Shown: one piece after another, positions 22,600 to 35,200 of the stretch
How positions within the stretch are numbered: the stretch's first letter is position 1
Layout: the number at the start of each line of letters is the position of its first letter
DNA from: Apricaphanius iberus
Taxonomy: Eukaryota; Chordata; Actinopteri; Cyprinodontiformes; Aphaniidae
Assembly: GCA_028564705.1 (NCBI GenBank)
Contig: JAPXFQ010000828.1
Location: forward strand, 406,554 to 470,553
Direction of reading: 5' to 3'
Length of the DNA: 64,000 nucleotides
Program-made: the position numbers and the translations under genes
The notes under the pieces: generated by a model
The model's input: the letters and a program-made list of their open reading frames with translations, nothing else
What the model was told of the DNA's origin: nothing
Databases searched by the model: none

Positions 22600-25500
22600 A
22601 TTTCTCACAGTTACAGTGGTTGAATCTGACATCATGTTAGCTTGATTATATGTTGTTGTGATGGTTTTCCCGAAAATTAGGGCTACAAGGATAAAAGCTT
22701 TCCATTTGGAGTTCAATGAATGTCAGTTTACAACACGTTGCATATTTATAACAGACAGTTGCAAATAACCTAATTGGTTGTGACTGATAAACAGCTAAAC
22801 TTCATTTAAAATGACAAAATATAAATTATAATAAAATGTAAATAGATAAAACCACCTTGTTTGGTTGGTTTTTGGTCGCTGAGAGGTAAGTGTTTATGTC
22901 AAAAATAATTAAATACTTTATTTAATAGTTTCCCAGTCAATTGTCATTGTTTCACCACAATCCCTCCCTCCTTTAAAGGCCGACCAGTGGTGGATGGCGT
23001 TCCTGGGGGCACTTCATCATTAGTCTGCCTTCAAGTGACTTTGTTAAATGAAAGTTTACAACATACTAATATATTCCAACTCAACAGCTATCATTGCTGA
23101 CACGTAAAAGCTGTATAATGCACTTAGCAGTAGTCATTGTTTCACAATGCAGGATTATTTCATTCAGCAGCATATAATGTACACTGCAATCTTATTTGAA
23201 ATCCTCCTACATGTTACTAATATGTCTGTGATTTTTTTTATTGTTTGCAGTATGTATTGGGCTTTTTCCTATTGTTTCTGGTGGGCGTATCATCTTATTG
23301 CACCCTCCAGAAAGCCCCCAGTCTGTCACAGTTGTAAATGAGCGTCAGGTACCATTAGTTGCTTTCCGATTTTTCTCTCATTTTGGCCATATAAAGTAGA
23401 CTTGCAAACTTCTTATGTAAGATGCTGGGGGAGCCATGCATATTATATAATACACAGAAAATAACCATACAAAAGGCCAAATATGAATTTATTAAATGTT
23501 AAATTATAGGACATTATTATAGCAAATAATTCATAACATTATTGTCTTTTTTACTTCAGGAATAAAAATAAAATGAAAATAAATAATGAATGATGAGTAA
23601 ATGATACTATTTAATTTGAGATATATGAGACAATATTTAATGTGAACAATTTAAAGTGATTTTGACGCACTATAGATTAATCTCTGCTTCTACGTCCACA
23701 GGATCATCATTTAAAAGGGCACACCATGGTCAGGACCCTTTCTGGAAGAACTTTACCTGTTCAGATATTAAGTTACCATCGTTACTAACATAGCTTGAAA
23801 GATAACACCATTGTTGGAACCGAAAGTTGAGGTTATCCACAAATTTACCCTTTTACTTATCTATTTATGTCACTTAACCAGCTTTCAGGAAAAGACCCCA
23901 GGAATAGATAGAACATTCCTTTTATACAAATCCTCTAGGAAATTATATAACTAACTGAAGTGTCCTCCATTGTTTTGTCTGTAGTCTTAATCAGCTTTTC
24001 CTGCCTTCAGTTGACAACTTTTTTGAATGTTGCTGACCTTAAATTTTAAATGATCATTAATATCCAATATAATACAAACAATCCAGTTTCATCTACTGAT
24101 GTGTTGTCCTTGGAGTATTTTCAAACAAATGATACTCACACAATTTGAGAATTATAACATTGATTTTTTTTTTTCATTCTTATCGCTCACACAACATTCA
24201 CGACTTATGCAAACAAAAATTTGGGAATATGAAATTTGCCTACATCTAGTTTTTCTTTTTGCCTTCCTGCCAACCCACTGGCATAACACAGCCGGTTGTT
24301 TAGGGTGTTGTTGAAGGCCTTTTGTGCCAGTTATACTGTCGAGCAGCACCTGAAAAGACAGAGTATTGCAAAAGTTGTATGCCAAAGACACATCTTAACT
24401 CACTGAGCGCTCAAAATAGATAAAGCTGAAAAGTGCTTGAAAAATTTGGATATCTGAAATGCTGCAATAAAATACTCTGATGATCTTATCTTGGTAACAA
24501 ATAAACTAAGATTTTCTAACATGGTAGATATTTCTTCAAAATAAATGTTATAGTTACCCTATAAAAGTGTGGACCGGACAGAGGTTGGACACAAAGATAA
24601 GTGCATTGCAGGAGCATTTATAAAACTCTTTAATTTTACAGATCTCAACTCATTTCAACCACAAGCTTTAATGTGGTACAAAAAGCCAACACAAAGTTGT
24701 CAAAAGGTGATAAATGTATTTTTACTCACAAATCATTGTATGAGATGTAATTTATAATATGGAAACAAGACACAAATGGTTATCTATCTGATATCCAGCT
24801 CTTTGAATGTTCCCTGTTTTTCTCTAGAAACTAATTTACATGTTATTTTTAGCTGGCTTCCAATGAACATAAGATTTTCTTATGCTTTAACATCAGTTGT
24901 ATTCCATCAGCTGTGGCTTCACATCACAATTAAGCAGAGGTAGGATACCATTTTTTTGCCTTTTTTTCACAGATTTTTCAAGATTTTGAATTTGTGGTTT
25001 TTGTACTGTAAGATGCAAGCCATAATCATCAGAATTATTTTAAAAAGTAAAGGCCTGAAAAATCTTGCTTTTCATGTAATTATTTTATTATACATTACTT
25101 CCACCTTTTAAGTTGAATTACTGAAATAAATGAACTTTTTGCACAATATTCTATTTATTTTTTTTGTTTCACCTCTAATATGACCATAATCCTTTGTTAC
25201 TGAGCTGGACCAGGGGTGTAGTCCAGATAGAATAATCTAGTGCTGGTTTGAATAATCTAATCATTTTATTTTATTTTTTTTAATTAGAGCACATGAAAGC
25301 TGCTTAAAAAAAAGGTGAAATCGTCCTTTAGCCATTTCCAGAGTCGGACATCAATCGAAAACTAACTTCACCTTCGTATCACACTATTTATACTCTCCCT
25401 GTTATATTAAATAAACAACAAATAAATATTTATCACGAACGGGACCCCATTCTATTAAATGAACACCAAATACATTTTTACACAGATGGATTTAATATTA

Positions 25501-25600
25501 TGTGTTTTGAGGAGTTTGTGAAATTTTCTTATGACTTATTCTGCTCTGTAGGTCCGCCATTTTACTGACAATCTCAAAGTTTTAGCCCCACCTCCTCTGG
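22600..25600. other. Intergenic stretch without recognised gene
   Basis: AT-rich DNA with only short, unconvincing open frames on either strand. No splice-supported exon, rRNA or tRNA recognised. Confidence 0.4.
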
Positions 25601-25604
25601 GACA

Positions 25605-25985
25605 AAATCTCTCACACACACTAGTACAAGGCTCTCATTCACACTAGTATTATCTCACACATACACTAGTGTTATTCCTAATTCATTCTACTTTTATTTC
25701 ACACATACACTAGTATTATCTCAAACATATACCAGTATTATCTCTCATTCACACTACTGTTATCTCTTAAACACTAGTATTATCTATCATTCACACTAGC
25801 GTTATCTCTTAAACACTAGTATTATCTATCATTCACACTAGCGTTATCTCTAACATACACTAGTATTATTTCTCATTTATACTAGTGTAATCTCACACAT
25901 ACACTAGTATTATCTCACACATACAGTAGTATTTTCTCATACAGACACTACTATTATCTCTTATTCATACTAGTGTTATGTCTAG
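25605..25985. repeat. 22-bp minisatellite with ACTAGT core
   Basis: About 15-17 copies of a unit close to CACTAGTATTATCTCACACATA, with variants such as CACTAGCGTTATCTCT and TTAAACACTAGTATTATCTA. Period 20-24 bp, mostly 22. Lies in the intergenic region between the receptors. Confidence 0.8.
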
Positions 25986-26128
25986 CAGCCGCCCCACTCA
26001 GCTTATTTCACAAATCAAACACTGTGTTTATCTATGAAAAAAAGTACAGACCTCTTTCATCTTTTTCAATCGGACATCTTGCATAATCGTTGGGTGCTAA
26101 ATACTTTTTTTCCCACTGTAGAAGTTAA

Positions 26129-27055
26129 AGGGACTGTATCATGCAATTTTTCAGCTTTCAACTTCCAGGATAGACATATATATGATAAAATGTTGGTGTA
26201 TGATAAATGGTTGGTGTTATACAGTATTAATTTGTCCTGAAATGTGTCCTGTACTTAATGTTAAACCACTTCGTGGTCATACATTAAGTACAGGATACAG
26301 GAGGAGATCACACTGAAACAAAAAGTGCTAAGCTTCATCATAAAACAGTATTCTCACAGTAATTTGAAAATCATGAAGCACCACAATGAAACTGTTGTAT
26401 TAACGGCTCAGACGTTTGGCTTATTTTATTTTATTCTTATTTTTTTGTGGAAAACTGAGTCAATAAAGCCTATCTCAGTTGCTAAAACTCCAGGCATTAT
26501 ACATGGCCCAAACCAAGTATATCCAGCCCAGTATATAAAAAAAGCCGTGGGTGTTGTTTGCACTTGTTTACTGAATATTCTGAGATGCTACAGATCAATT
26601 AGGTAACCACACAATGCTGTTAAAAGATCACATAAGCAGCTTAATAAATGGCTAACCCGCATTACAATTAGCATGTAGCTACTTACTTCTATGTCCATCA
26701 GGCGTCTTTGTTCTTTGATCCAGCTGCTGTTCTTTAGGAATGTAGAATAAAATCTTGTAATCCATGCATCCAAACAGGCGTTTTCACAGAGAAAGTAAAA
26801 AATCCAACAAAAAAATGTTTTAAGCTGCCAAAAACCGAAGCTGCCATTAACTGTGAGAAGTAGGGTGTGTTTGAAAATCTACCAGGGGTCAGCCGCTCTG
26901 CCTGCAAGGGCGCAGCAGACACCCCCAGCTCTCAACTTTCAACCAGTGATGTCACTAGTGTAACACTCATTCGATTTCTAGGAGAGGGAGTGGCAATTGC
27001 TCAGAGGGCAGAATTCAGGAGGATTATTCAGACATGCGTGAATTAAGCCGACTCC
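26129..27055. mobile_element. Kolobok-type element, second copy
   Basis: Starts after TTAA at 26125-26128 with AGGGACTGTATCATGC and is homologous to the MITE at 14825 through GACATGCGTGAATTAAG near 27048. It differs by about 220 bp of extra sequence after 26200, including a hairpin. The right terminus seen in copy 1 is missing; sequence after 27055 is different and more CG-rich, so the right boundary is uncertain. Confidence 0.6.
26247..26295. repeat. Two-part hairpin inside the second Kolobok-type copy
   Basis: Perfect 15-bp arms TCCTGTACTTAATGT (26247-26261) and its complement (26281-26295); the 19-base loop holds a smaller ACCAC/GTGGT stem. Absent from the copy at 14825. Confidence 0.7.
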
Positions 27056-29094
27056 CGCTCTCTGACACTGCAGATCCCGGCAGCTTTTCAGTCCTGCTGA
27101 CTTTGCTGCGCTGCCGCTACCTGACCAGTCGCCTGCTCATGCGTGTAGAATGACGTAAAAGCTCCGATCGGAGCTCCATTCCTCTGGGCAACCTGACAGC
27201 AATCCCCCCCCCACTGCTGGCAAAGCTGCAGCCCGTATAATACCTCCCCCAAGCAGAGACTTCTTGGATGGTCTGTTACTGTAATTAATACCACAGCAAG
27301 CCCTCTTTGTCCAATACACGCATATTAACATCCAAAACCGAATAAAAACTGCAGAATCAGCTGATAGTGGAGGTCAGAAACACGAAATGGCAGAAGTCTT
27401 TACATTAGACCCAGGCTGTGAAGCCCTTTCCCGAGTAACCTTGGAGGGGGGTACTACGGCGCAAGCTATTAGCTACCGTTAGCCATCATTAGCCACGAGG
27501 GTTAGCCTTGATGGACCTGTCAATCAAAAGGACACCCCCTAATTATTCATAATTTCAAGATTAAATTATAATTAGATTAAGAGTTAGAAAAAAAATCAAC
27601 CCCCTCAGAGTTGTCGTGATGGTAAACCTGAACTATCTGACCTAAAATGTTATTTTGAACCAGGCTGTAAACATGTTTATTTTTGCTGTAAATTTGGCCT
27701 TTTTGAAATAGGAGTCAATGGGAAGTTGCTCCTTTTTGGAGCCACCCCCCAGCGGATTGGGGAGGAACTGCAATTTTTGCCACTTCCTGGTTGGTATCAC
27801 ATTCTGTGGCCAGAGTTTGCCCCTTGATAGGGCATTAGACTCTCATGTGGGACACTGGGGTTTGTATCCGCACAGAGGATATATAAATATTGTGAGATCA
27901 TTTCAGTGTTGGTCGTTAGGCAAGACAATTAACGCCAACTGGCTACCTAATTCAATTAGAGCAAATAAACAGGGAACCATATGTTGCCTTGTGTAACAAG
28001 GTTGGTGTCCAGCGTTAAGGAACCAGGGCACCAAGACATCAAAAGGGCAACTGCAATACAACAGAAATTTACAAGGTATGAAAATAAGGAACTGTTGGAA
28101 TGCTACTACTCCAGTAACCTGCATGAACAGACTGAAGGAAAGAAGGATGCTTAAGTAACCACAGTCAAAATTAACAAACATCTAGTAGCCCAGTGTTCAA
28201 ACAATCTTCAAATTTCAGCTGCTTTCATGACTAGAAGCTTAGGGAGAGCCCAAAAACTAGGTCAGATGGGGTAGTTAAGATCAACTATGCAACCAAGATT
28301 GGGTACAAAACCCCAATGATGCAATGACAATTAAATGCAAGAACAAATTACCTGTGAGATAAAATCAGGGGGATAAGAGAAGTTGAATGAAGTAACTCCA
28401 GAGAGATTCCTAGATAATGGGAATGCAGTACAAGCCCTACTGCAACAATCAAAGAAACAAATAAGCTGATCTAAGTACTACAGGAGTGATCCATGAGATA
28501 CTTAACAAAGGTAACATTAATAGCAGCCACAATGGAGTCCACTGTGGAGGAGAAAGTTAGGAGCCAAAATCAAGGCAACAGTGAAAAAACATATCCAATT
28601 ATTAGAACTTTAGAAGGGCACATCCAGAAAGGGAATACTACAGAACACATGCAATGGGTGAAGCCAATGGCAGGCCTGAGGCCCAGGAAACCGCCAAACA
28701 AAAAGTCCTAGCCTTGGCTGGCAGACTGAAGAGACATTCAAAGGGAATTAAATCCCCAAAAAATTTGAGAAACTCCATTAGCCACAAAGCATTGGAGCCG
28801 TCTGGGATAAATTCTTCTTTTTTCCTTATTAATAGAAAGCCAAAGCCTCTCAGAACCCTATCAATAGGAAGATAGGAAGCTGAAATTGGCTTCCAATTAG
28901 GACAAACTCTGGGAACAGAGAACATACAAACCACTAACAGATATATAAGTACCACCATAGCATCACTGAAAAGCATACGGCACCTGTTATGGCAAGATGT
29001 ATAGTATTAGTGGCAACCTCAGCTCAAGACAGACTGTGTCTGAAAACACTTAGTCTGTGTGTGTAGGTGTGTATATGAGCCTGCTGATGTACAG
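27056..29094. other. Intergenic stretch upstream of gene 2
   Basis: 27060-27500 is relatively CG-rich but has no supported exon. 27660-27790 looks like the end of a common fish MITE. 27815-27960 has a weak box-B-like GGTTTGTATCC and may be a SINE remnant. Frames at 28493-28875 are rich in Lys/Arg but unrecognised. Confidence 0.35.
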
Positions 29095-29102
29095 TATATA
29101 AG
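29095..29102 (+). promoter_or_regulatory. TATA-like box upstream of gene 2
   Basis: TATATAAG lies about 160 bp upstream of the gene 2 ATG in a spacer with no other coding signal. It matches a TATA consensus, but the acceptor-like sequence just before the ATG suggests that the true first exon may be elsewhere. Weak call. Confidence 0.25.
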
Positions 29103-29253
29103 GTCTCTCCATATGAGTTCAATGACAGGTGTAAGGAGCCACTTTGGTTTTTTGATTGTGCGAATTGTATGCCATGGTGCTCTATTTTTACTTTTCTGAC
29201 CAATCATCAACTCTAAACCTGTTTTTACCTGAATGTACTCTCTGTTTTACAGA

Positions 29254-32200
29254 ATGAGGTACTGGGCTCTGTGGTGGCTGATCTTGTCTTGCATGTTTCA
29301 TCACACACATTACTCATCTCCAGGCTGTTGTAATAAACTGGACTATTTAACCTGTGAAGGCAATTCAGAGACTTCTAATTCAGGTATGTTCAAAATCTGA
29401 CTGGTACTAGAAGGCATATATGTTTTTGGCTTTCAGCTTTCATATATAAAATCTCTAATAAATATCTATAGAACGGAATGATGCTGATCATGCACGCTGT
29501 TGCATGAAAACCATCAAATCTGTTTTGAAAAATGTTGACAACCCTGTGGACACTGTCAAGTAAGAATTTTAATCTACTTTAGATTACACAGATGATCTCC
29601 ATTTGTGTCTCGTCAACAGGGTGTTTTTCTGTTTTGTGATTTTATTCTCTTTTGTTTTTCCAAAAGAGCTTTTGAAACGCTAGAAGAGATTTTTGAGGAG
29701 ACAGAGGTGAGGAACACAACATCAATAGCTGAGGACAACCTTTTAGCTCTCCTTTACAAACCCAATGAGTACTTCAAAGGTCTTGAAATCTCTGCCAGTG
29801 AAAATGAGGTAACATGTTTCACATTTAAGAATGGTTGTGAAATTATAGTTTTCAAATTAAAAAGGGGATCGTTATGGAAAATTGAATATTAAGAATGATC
29901 TGCTCTGTGTATTCTACTGTGACAGATAGTTACTGTGTCCTATTTCTTCATGATATGTTTCCCAACTGTATGACAGTGTATGACTTAAGTCATGGTCAAA
30001 TGAACTGATATTACATTCCTACATCCTGTGTTGCAATGAAGACGACCTACTGTACACTGGAAGTCCTGACATTTCACAAGATTGTGCCTCCTCTTTCTGC
30101 CGAAGACGCATGGAAATCTAATGCTCTCATTCTGAAGAAATAGGTCTGATATGATATATATATAAGGCAAGGCAAGTTTATTTGTAGAGCACAATTCATA
30201 CACAAGGCAATTCAAAGTGCTTCACAGTTGCATAAATTAAAAAAACAGATTAACAGGAAAAAAAGAAAAAGAAAATAATTTAAAACATAATTAATTACAA
30301 TAAAAAGCAAGAGTGCAGATAAAATAATTTAAATTGTCATATGCATGGGTAAAAAGAACTGTTTTCAGCCTGGATTTAAACATTGTTAGAGTTGAGGCTT
30401 GTCTCACATCCTCCTGAAGACTGTTCCATATTTTAGCTGCCTGAAACTGAAATGCAGCCTCACCGTGTTTATTTTTGACTCTGGGAACCACCAGGAGACC
30501 CCTCCCTGAAGCTCTCAGGGCCCAAGATGGTTCACATGTCACTAACATGTCAGAGATGTACTTTGGTGCCACACCATGAAAAGACTTGTACACAAGCAGA
30601 GCTGTTTTAAGTTCTATCTGTCTAACAGCTCGTTTAGAGAGGCCAGTGAGCAGGCCGTTACAGTAGTCTAACCTGCTGGAGACAAATGCATGGATAAATC
30701 TCTCTAAGTCTGGTGTCGACACTATTCCTCTGATTTTAGCAATGTTTTTCACATGGTAAAAAGCTTGATGTTAATACTTTTATGTGGCTGTTTAAGTTCA
30801 GGTCTGAGTCCATGATTACCCCTAAATTTCTAACCTGATTTTTTTTTGGTTGAAGACAGAGAGACTCAAGATGACTGATAACACTTTCTCTGTGTGTCTG
30901 TGGGCCAAAAACAATGATCTCAGTTTTGTCTGAGTTTAACTGGAGAAAGTTGTTTTGCATCCACACACTGATCTGTTCAATAGAGTGATAGGGTGTATCT
31001 ATAGGCTCATGTTCACCTGCCTTCAGTGACACATAGATCTGAGGATGTTTCTCAAAGTCAATGCCAGGCAGTGCCTGGGTAGGCGAGGCGCCTTGCTTCC
31101 GAGGACACGTCCTTCATTGGTCAAAGCAAAACGGTTTGGGACAGACTTACCTCACAAGACTGTGGCTGCCGGCTTATGTGCTCTGTTTATGTCCCTCCCC
31201 ACATTGTAGCATTGTAGTGTAGTAAAATTACTTCATCCATGGAACTGGAAATGTATAACGAGCGTTTTACTTTTTTAAATTGTGTATATATCAGTTAAAT
31301 CAAATGTATAAGCAAATTGGTACCTGGTAGCCACCGAAGCTGTAACTACTAAGCAACTAACAAACCATATATAACTTCTTTGGATCTAAAAAAAAATAAT
31401 AATAAACATAAAACAAACATTTTAGATATAAGCCCAATGTTTAAAATTAGTTGACTTACATCTAAAATAGAAATTTACCCCCGAAGTAGCTGCTGCTGGC
31501 TCCTACCGCGCTGTATTTTGGGAAATTTTTGATCGAGAGAAGGCATCAAAGCACCTCTGATGTATCATTGGTAAATTAGCTAAACGGCTAACAAACGGAG
31601 GACAGATTCCTCCTTAGCACATGAACATTGGAACACACCTTGGCGGTCCCTGATGACGTATCTCCTAGGCAACAGGGGCAGGACCAAGGCATCAAGGCGA
31701 GGTTCCTGGGCATTGAGAAACACCCTGGGTGTCATCTGCGTAGTTATGGTAAGACACATTATTGCTGTTAATTAACTGACCCAATGGAAGCATGTACAAG
31801 TTGAATAAAAGTTGTCCCAAGATTGACCCCTGGGGGACTCCACAGGTCATGGGAATTTTGTCTGAGACACAGTTGCCAATTTCGACAAAGTACGTCCTGT
31901 CCTCGATGCAGGACGTACTTTGTTGTGTTTAGGATTACTGAAACTATAAAAGTCTTAGTCCCATGTTTTCAGTCAGTATTTTACATGTTCCTTTGTAATT
32001 CTGCACCTCCTTGTTTGATCAAACAAGTCTGTAATTAAACCTACATTAATCTGAAGAAATCTCTCTCATCCCTTTATGTAAAAGACTTTTCCACTACATC
32101 TTGGCGCCCAACATGGGGAATAAATAATGCAATTTATACAATGCCTAGAATGACCATTGTAGAGCCCAATGAGCGAGTATCCCAAAGCAGCAATAGTCCT

Positions 32201-35200
32201 AGAGATGCTTCGCTATACCTTAAGCAAAAGCAAAAAGAAGCAATGCCCCACCCTGAACTCATGAAGTTGACATCTAAAAGTTAAGATCTAGTGAACATAT
32301 ACAGAGGGCAAACCAGCTGCCAAAGCAGCAGGAAAGTAGAGTGAATATAAACTGTCTACAGAAAAATGGCAACTTGACCATACCAGAAATCCTAGAGGTA
32401 CAGCCTCATTCAGTCAAATGAATATAATGTTGTCAACAATGTACCATGTTACAAAAAATAAATATTCACCAACACACCTTGTTCTGATAACATGAATCAG
32501 GCAAAAGCTCTTAAAACAGAACTAAACAGAACCCGATCTAAAGAAACCTCAAGAACAGACAGAGTCATTGTTATCTACCAGTCTGGGAAGGATTAAAGGG
32601 GCATCTGCATTAGCATTTAAAGGGCAAGTCACTCCCAGAACAACTTTTGTTGCTGATAAACTGTAATATTTATAGAGGTGCTAACAGAGTGTCTAATAGT
32701 GCTTTCTATTGTGTTGTTATTAGTTTGCCATTTTGGTACATGTTATTTAAAACATATACTTTTTGACTAAAATAGTGTGGCACCCTCTTCAGCTGAAAAG
32801 TCAGACATTTGAATTTAAGTATTGGCTAAACAGTGACATCTGACTGTAGCTGGTATATGTGATGTCAGTTGCACTGCAGTGTGGGGTATAAAAGCAGCCA
32901 GTGTTGTTTATTAAACATTCCTTCATGAATTTGTTCCTATTTTTGTGTGAATAAGAAACTGAACTCGCTCACTTTTGGTCTGAACATTACAGTGAACGCA
33001 CTCATTCTGGCGTTTGTAAAAAGTGCTCTCTTGCAGTTCCTTTATTTTCCAAGTGATGCCAGATTTCATTCAAGCCTGCCTTGCAAAAGCCTGCCTAAAC
33101 CCATGGTGTTTACAACGGCGGAAAATATCAAATCTGGCAACACAATTCATCAAGTCGGATCGTGTATGCTTCTGGTGTCAAACTGCAAAGAATGCAGCCA
33201 AATTTCAGAGACTGCAGCATCAGTAATTGTACAGCAATGAAAAAAGAGGCATCTTTGTATCACCACGTAATTTTTTTCTTTGAAAAGGTTAGTGATGATC
33301 CCGGTTGGAAAAGTCTTACATTTTTGTGCAAACTTTGCTGCTTGGTCTAAAGAAGCTACTCCAGACATCAAAAATGTTAACAGCAAACTTGAAACTAAAG
33401 CGGCTGGCTAGCCTTTAAAGGTATATGAAAGTCACAAAAAAAATAAAAATGAAAAGACACGGTGAAAACATACAAAAACAGATCCTCTACTACTTAAAAC
33501 CAGATAATGGGGTACATTAGCTATAGCTCTGTTGTCATATCCTAGCCCAAGCTGGAAAACCTGTCATAGCAGTATATCGTAGAGACCTGCAGCCTTTCTT
33601 AAAAATGGAATGCTAAGCTTTCATAAACTTAAGTAAGGAATTGCAAACTTACTTATTCATTTTGCATAATTGTTGCACTTTATAAGTTTTAGACATTTTC
33701 TTTGGGCAAACAAGTCAGAAAATACATTCACAGAAATTGAAACCTGGCAAAAGTGATTTAATGTTTCAATCTTTTGCACTTTGAATGTTGCAAATTGAGG
33801 TACAGCCTGAGTTTCTTACCCCAGCATGGTTCCTACCTCAGTGTTGATTAATTCCTTAAAAAAAAAACAATAAAAAGCTTATTTTTTGAGAATATAACGT
33901 ATGGGGTAAAATATGCAGATGGGTATAAGTGTGGACAGAATAGGTGGCAATAATTGGAAAATGCCAGTATTCTGAGAGTAACAGCTCGCATCATTTTTGG
34001 AAAAGAAAAAAGAACTATGAACTAGTTCATTGTTGAAACTGAACTTAGTTCAAAAAATGTGAATTATGAACCATAAACTAAACTAGTTAATTTTCAAATG
34101 TGACACACACAAACCGAAGCACACCTGCAGGTCCAAGTCTGAATGACTCAAAGAAAATCTTTAGGAGTGGTCAACTCATGAGTTTGAATTAAATCTGATT
34201 AACAAGCTAAGGTAAAACACGGAAGGTTCCTGCTGAAAGTTTCTGCAATGTGGCTGAAATAAATACTTTAAATACTTGCTGTGGGAACTATAGGCTCAAT
34301 CTTTGGCAGTTATTACAAATGCTTGATACCAAATGTTTTTACCTGGGGTGTCAAAAATGTGATATGGTTAAGGTGGTATTTATTTATTTATTTCATTTCA
34401 TTTTACTTAGGGAAAAATTAGTACTGCTAGGTTTATCCCTTTAACAAAGGTAAATAAGTTTTTTTTCCAAGAACTACTTCTTTTATTTAGGGATGCACCG
34501 ATACTGGTATCTGGTATTGGCCCCGATACAGTCCAATTTATAGGGCTGGGTATTGTAATGGATTTGATAATTTGATTCATTTTCAATTCTTGGGACCTTG
34601 ATTTGAATCGATTTCGATTCGATATTGATTTATTAACTTTGATATCGATTCAATAATGAATAAATACACAAGTAATTAATTACGTGAGTATATTTTTAAA
34701 TAAAGTGTGTAGTGTTACTAATGTTTAGGAACAAATTGACCCTAGCATGTTTCTTTTCATGTTTCCTGTCATGGTTTATTTAGCAGAACAAACTGTGCAA
34801 TATTGTACATGTGTTGTACATTGTTGAACGCTGTCACTAGAGTGTTTCCCACAGTGCCCCAAGTGGACTCAATCGATTCATAGGATTTGATGAATTGATA
34901 CTGAATTGAGAAAGAAATAATTGCAATGCATTGATTAGTCAATATTTTTACCCAGCTCTACTAATTTACATGCATCATATCGGTTAAAGTTACAAGATAT
35001 CGCAAACTGATACTTGAAATGTGGTAAATCTGCAATAAATTCACACAAAAAAATTCATTTTTAACTTTAAATTGTAGTTTTATGGTAATTTTATATTTTC
35101 CATCTGTTAATTTGACTTATTGTGTTTGTCTTGTTATATTTTAGTTGGAAAGGTCTGGTGCCTTTAGTCTCTTCAAGAAAAGTATAAGGTGGAAGGTATA

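Noticed and set aside
27815..27960. tRNA-like or SINE promoter
   Set aside because: Only a weak box B is visible, no convincing box A or cloverleaf.
28493..28875. Lys/Arg-rich open frames that faintly recall a LINE linker region
   Set aside because: No neighbouring endonuclease or reverse transcriptase motif in the right place; resemblance too weak to name.
33150..33386. Cys-bearing frames as a possible zinc-finger gene
   Set aside because: Cys spacing is not regular and the frame breaks repeatedly; the region belongs to a repeat also found at 22290.
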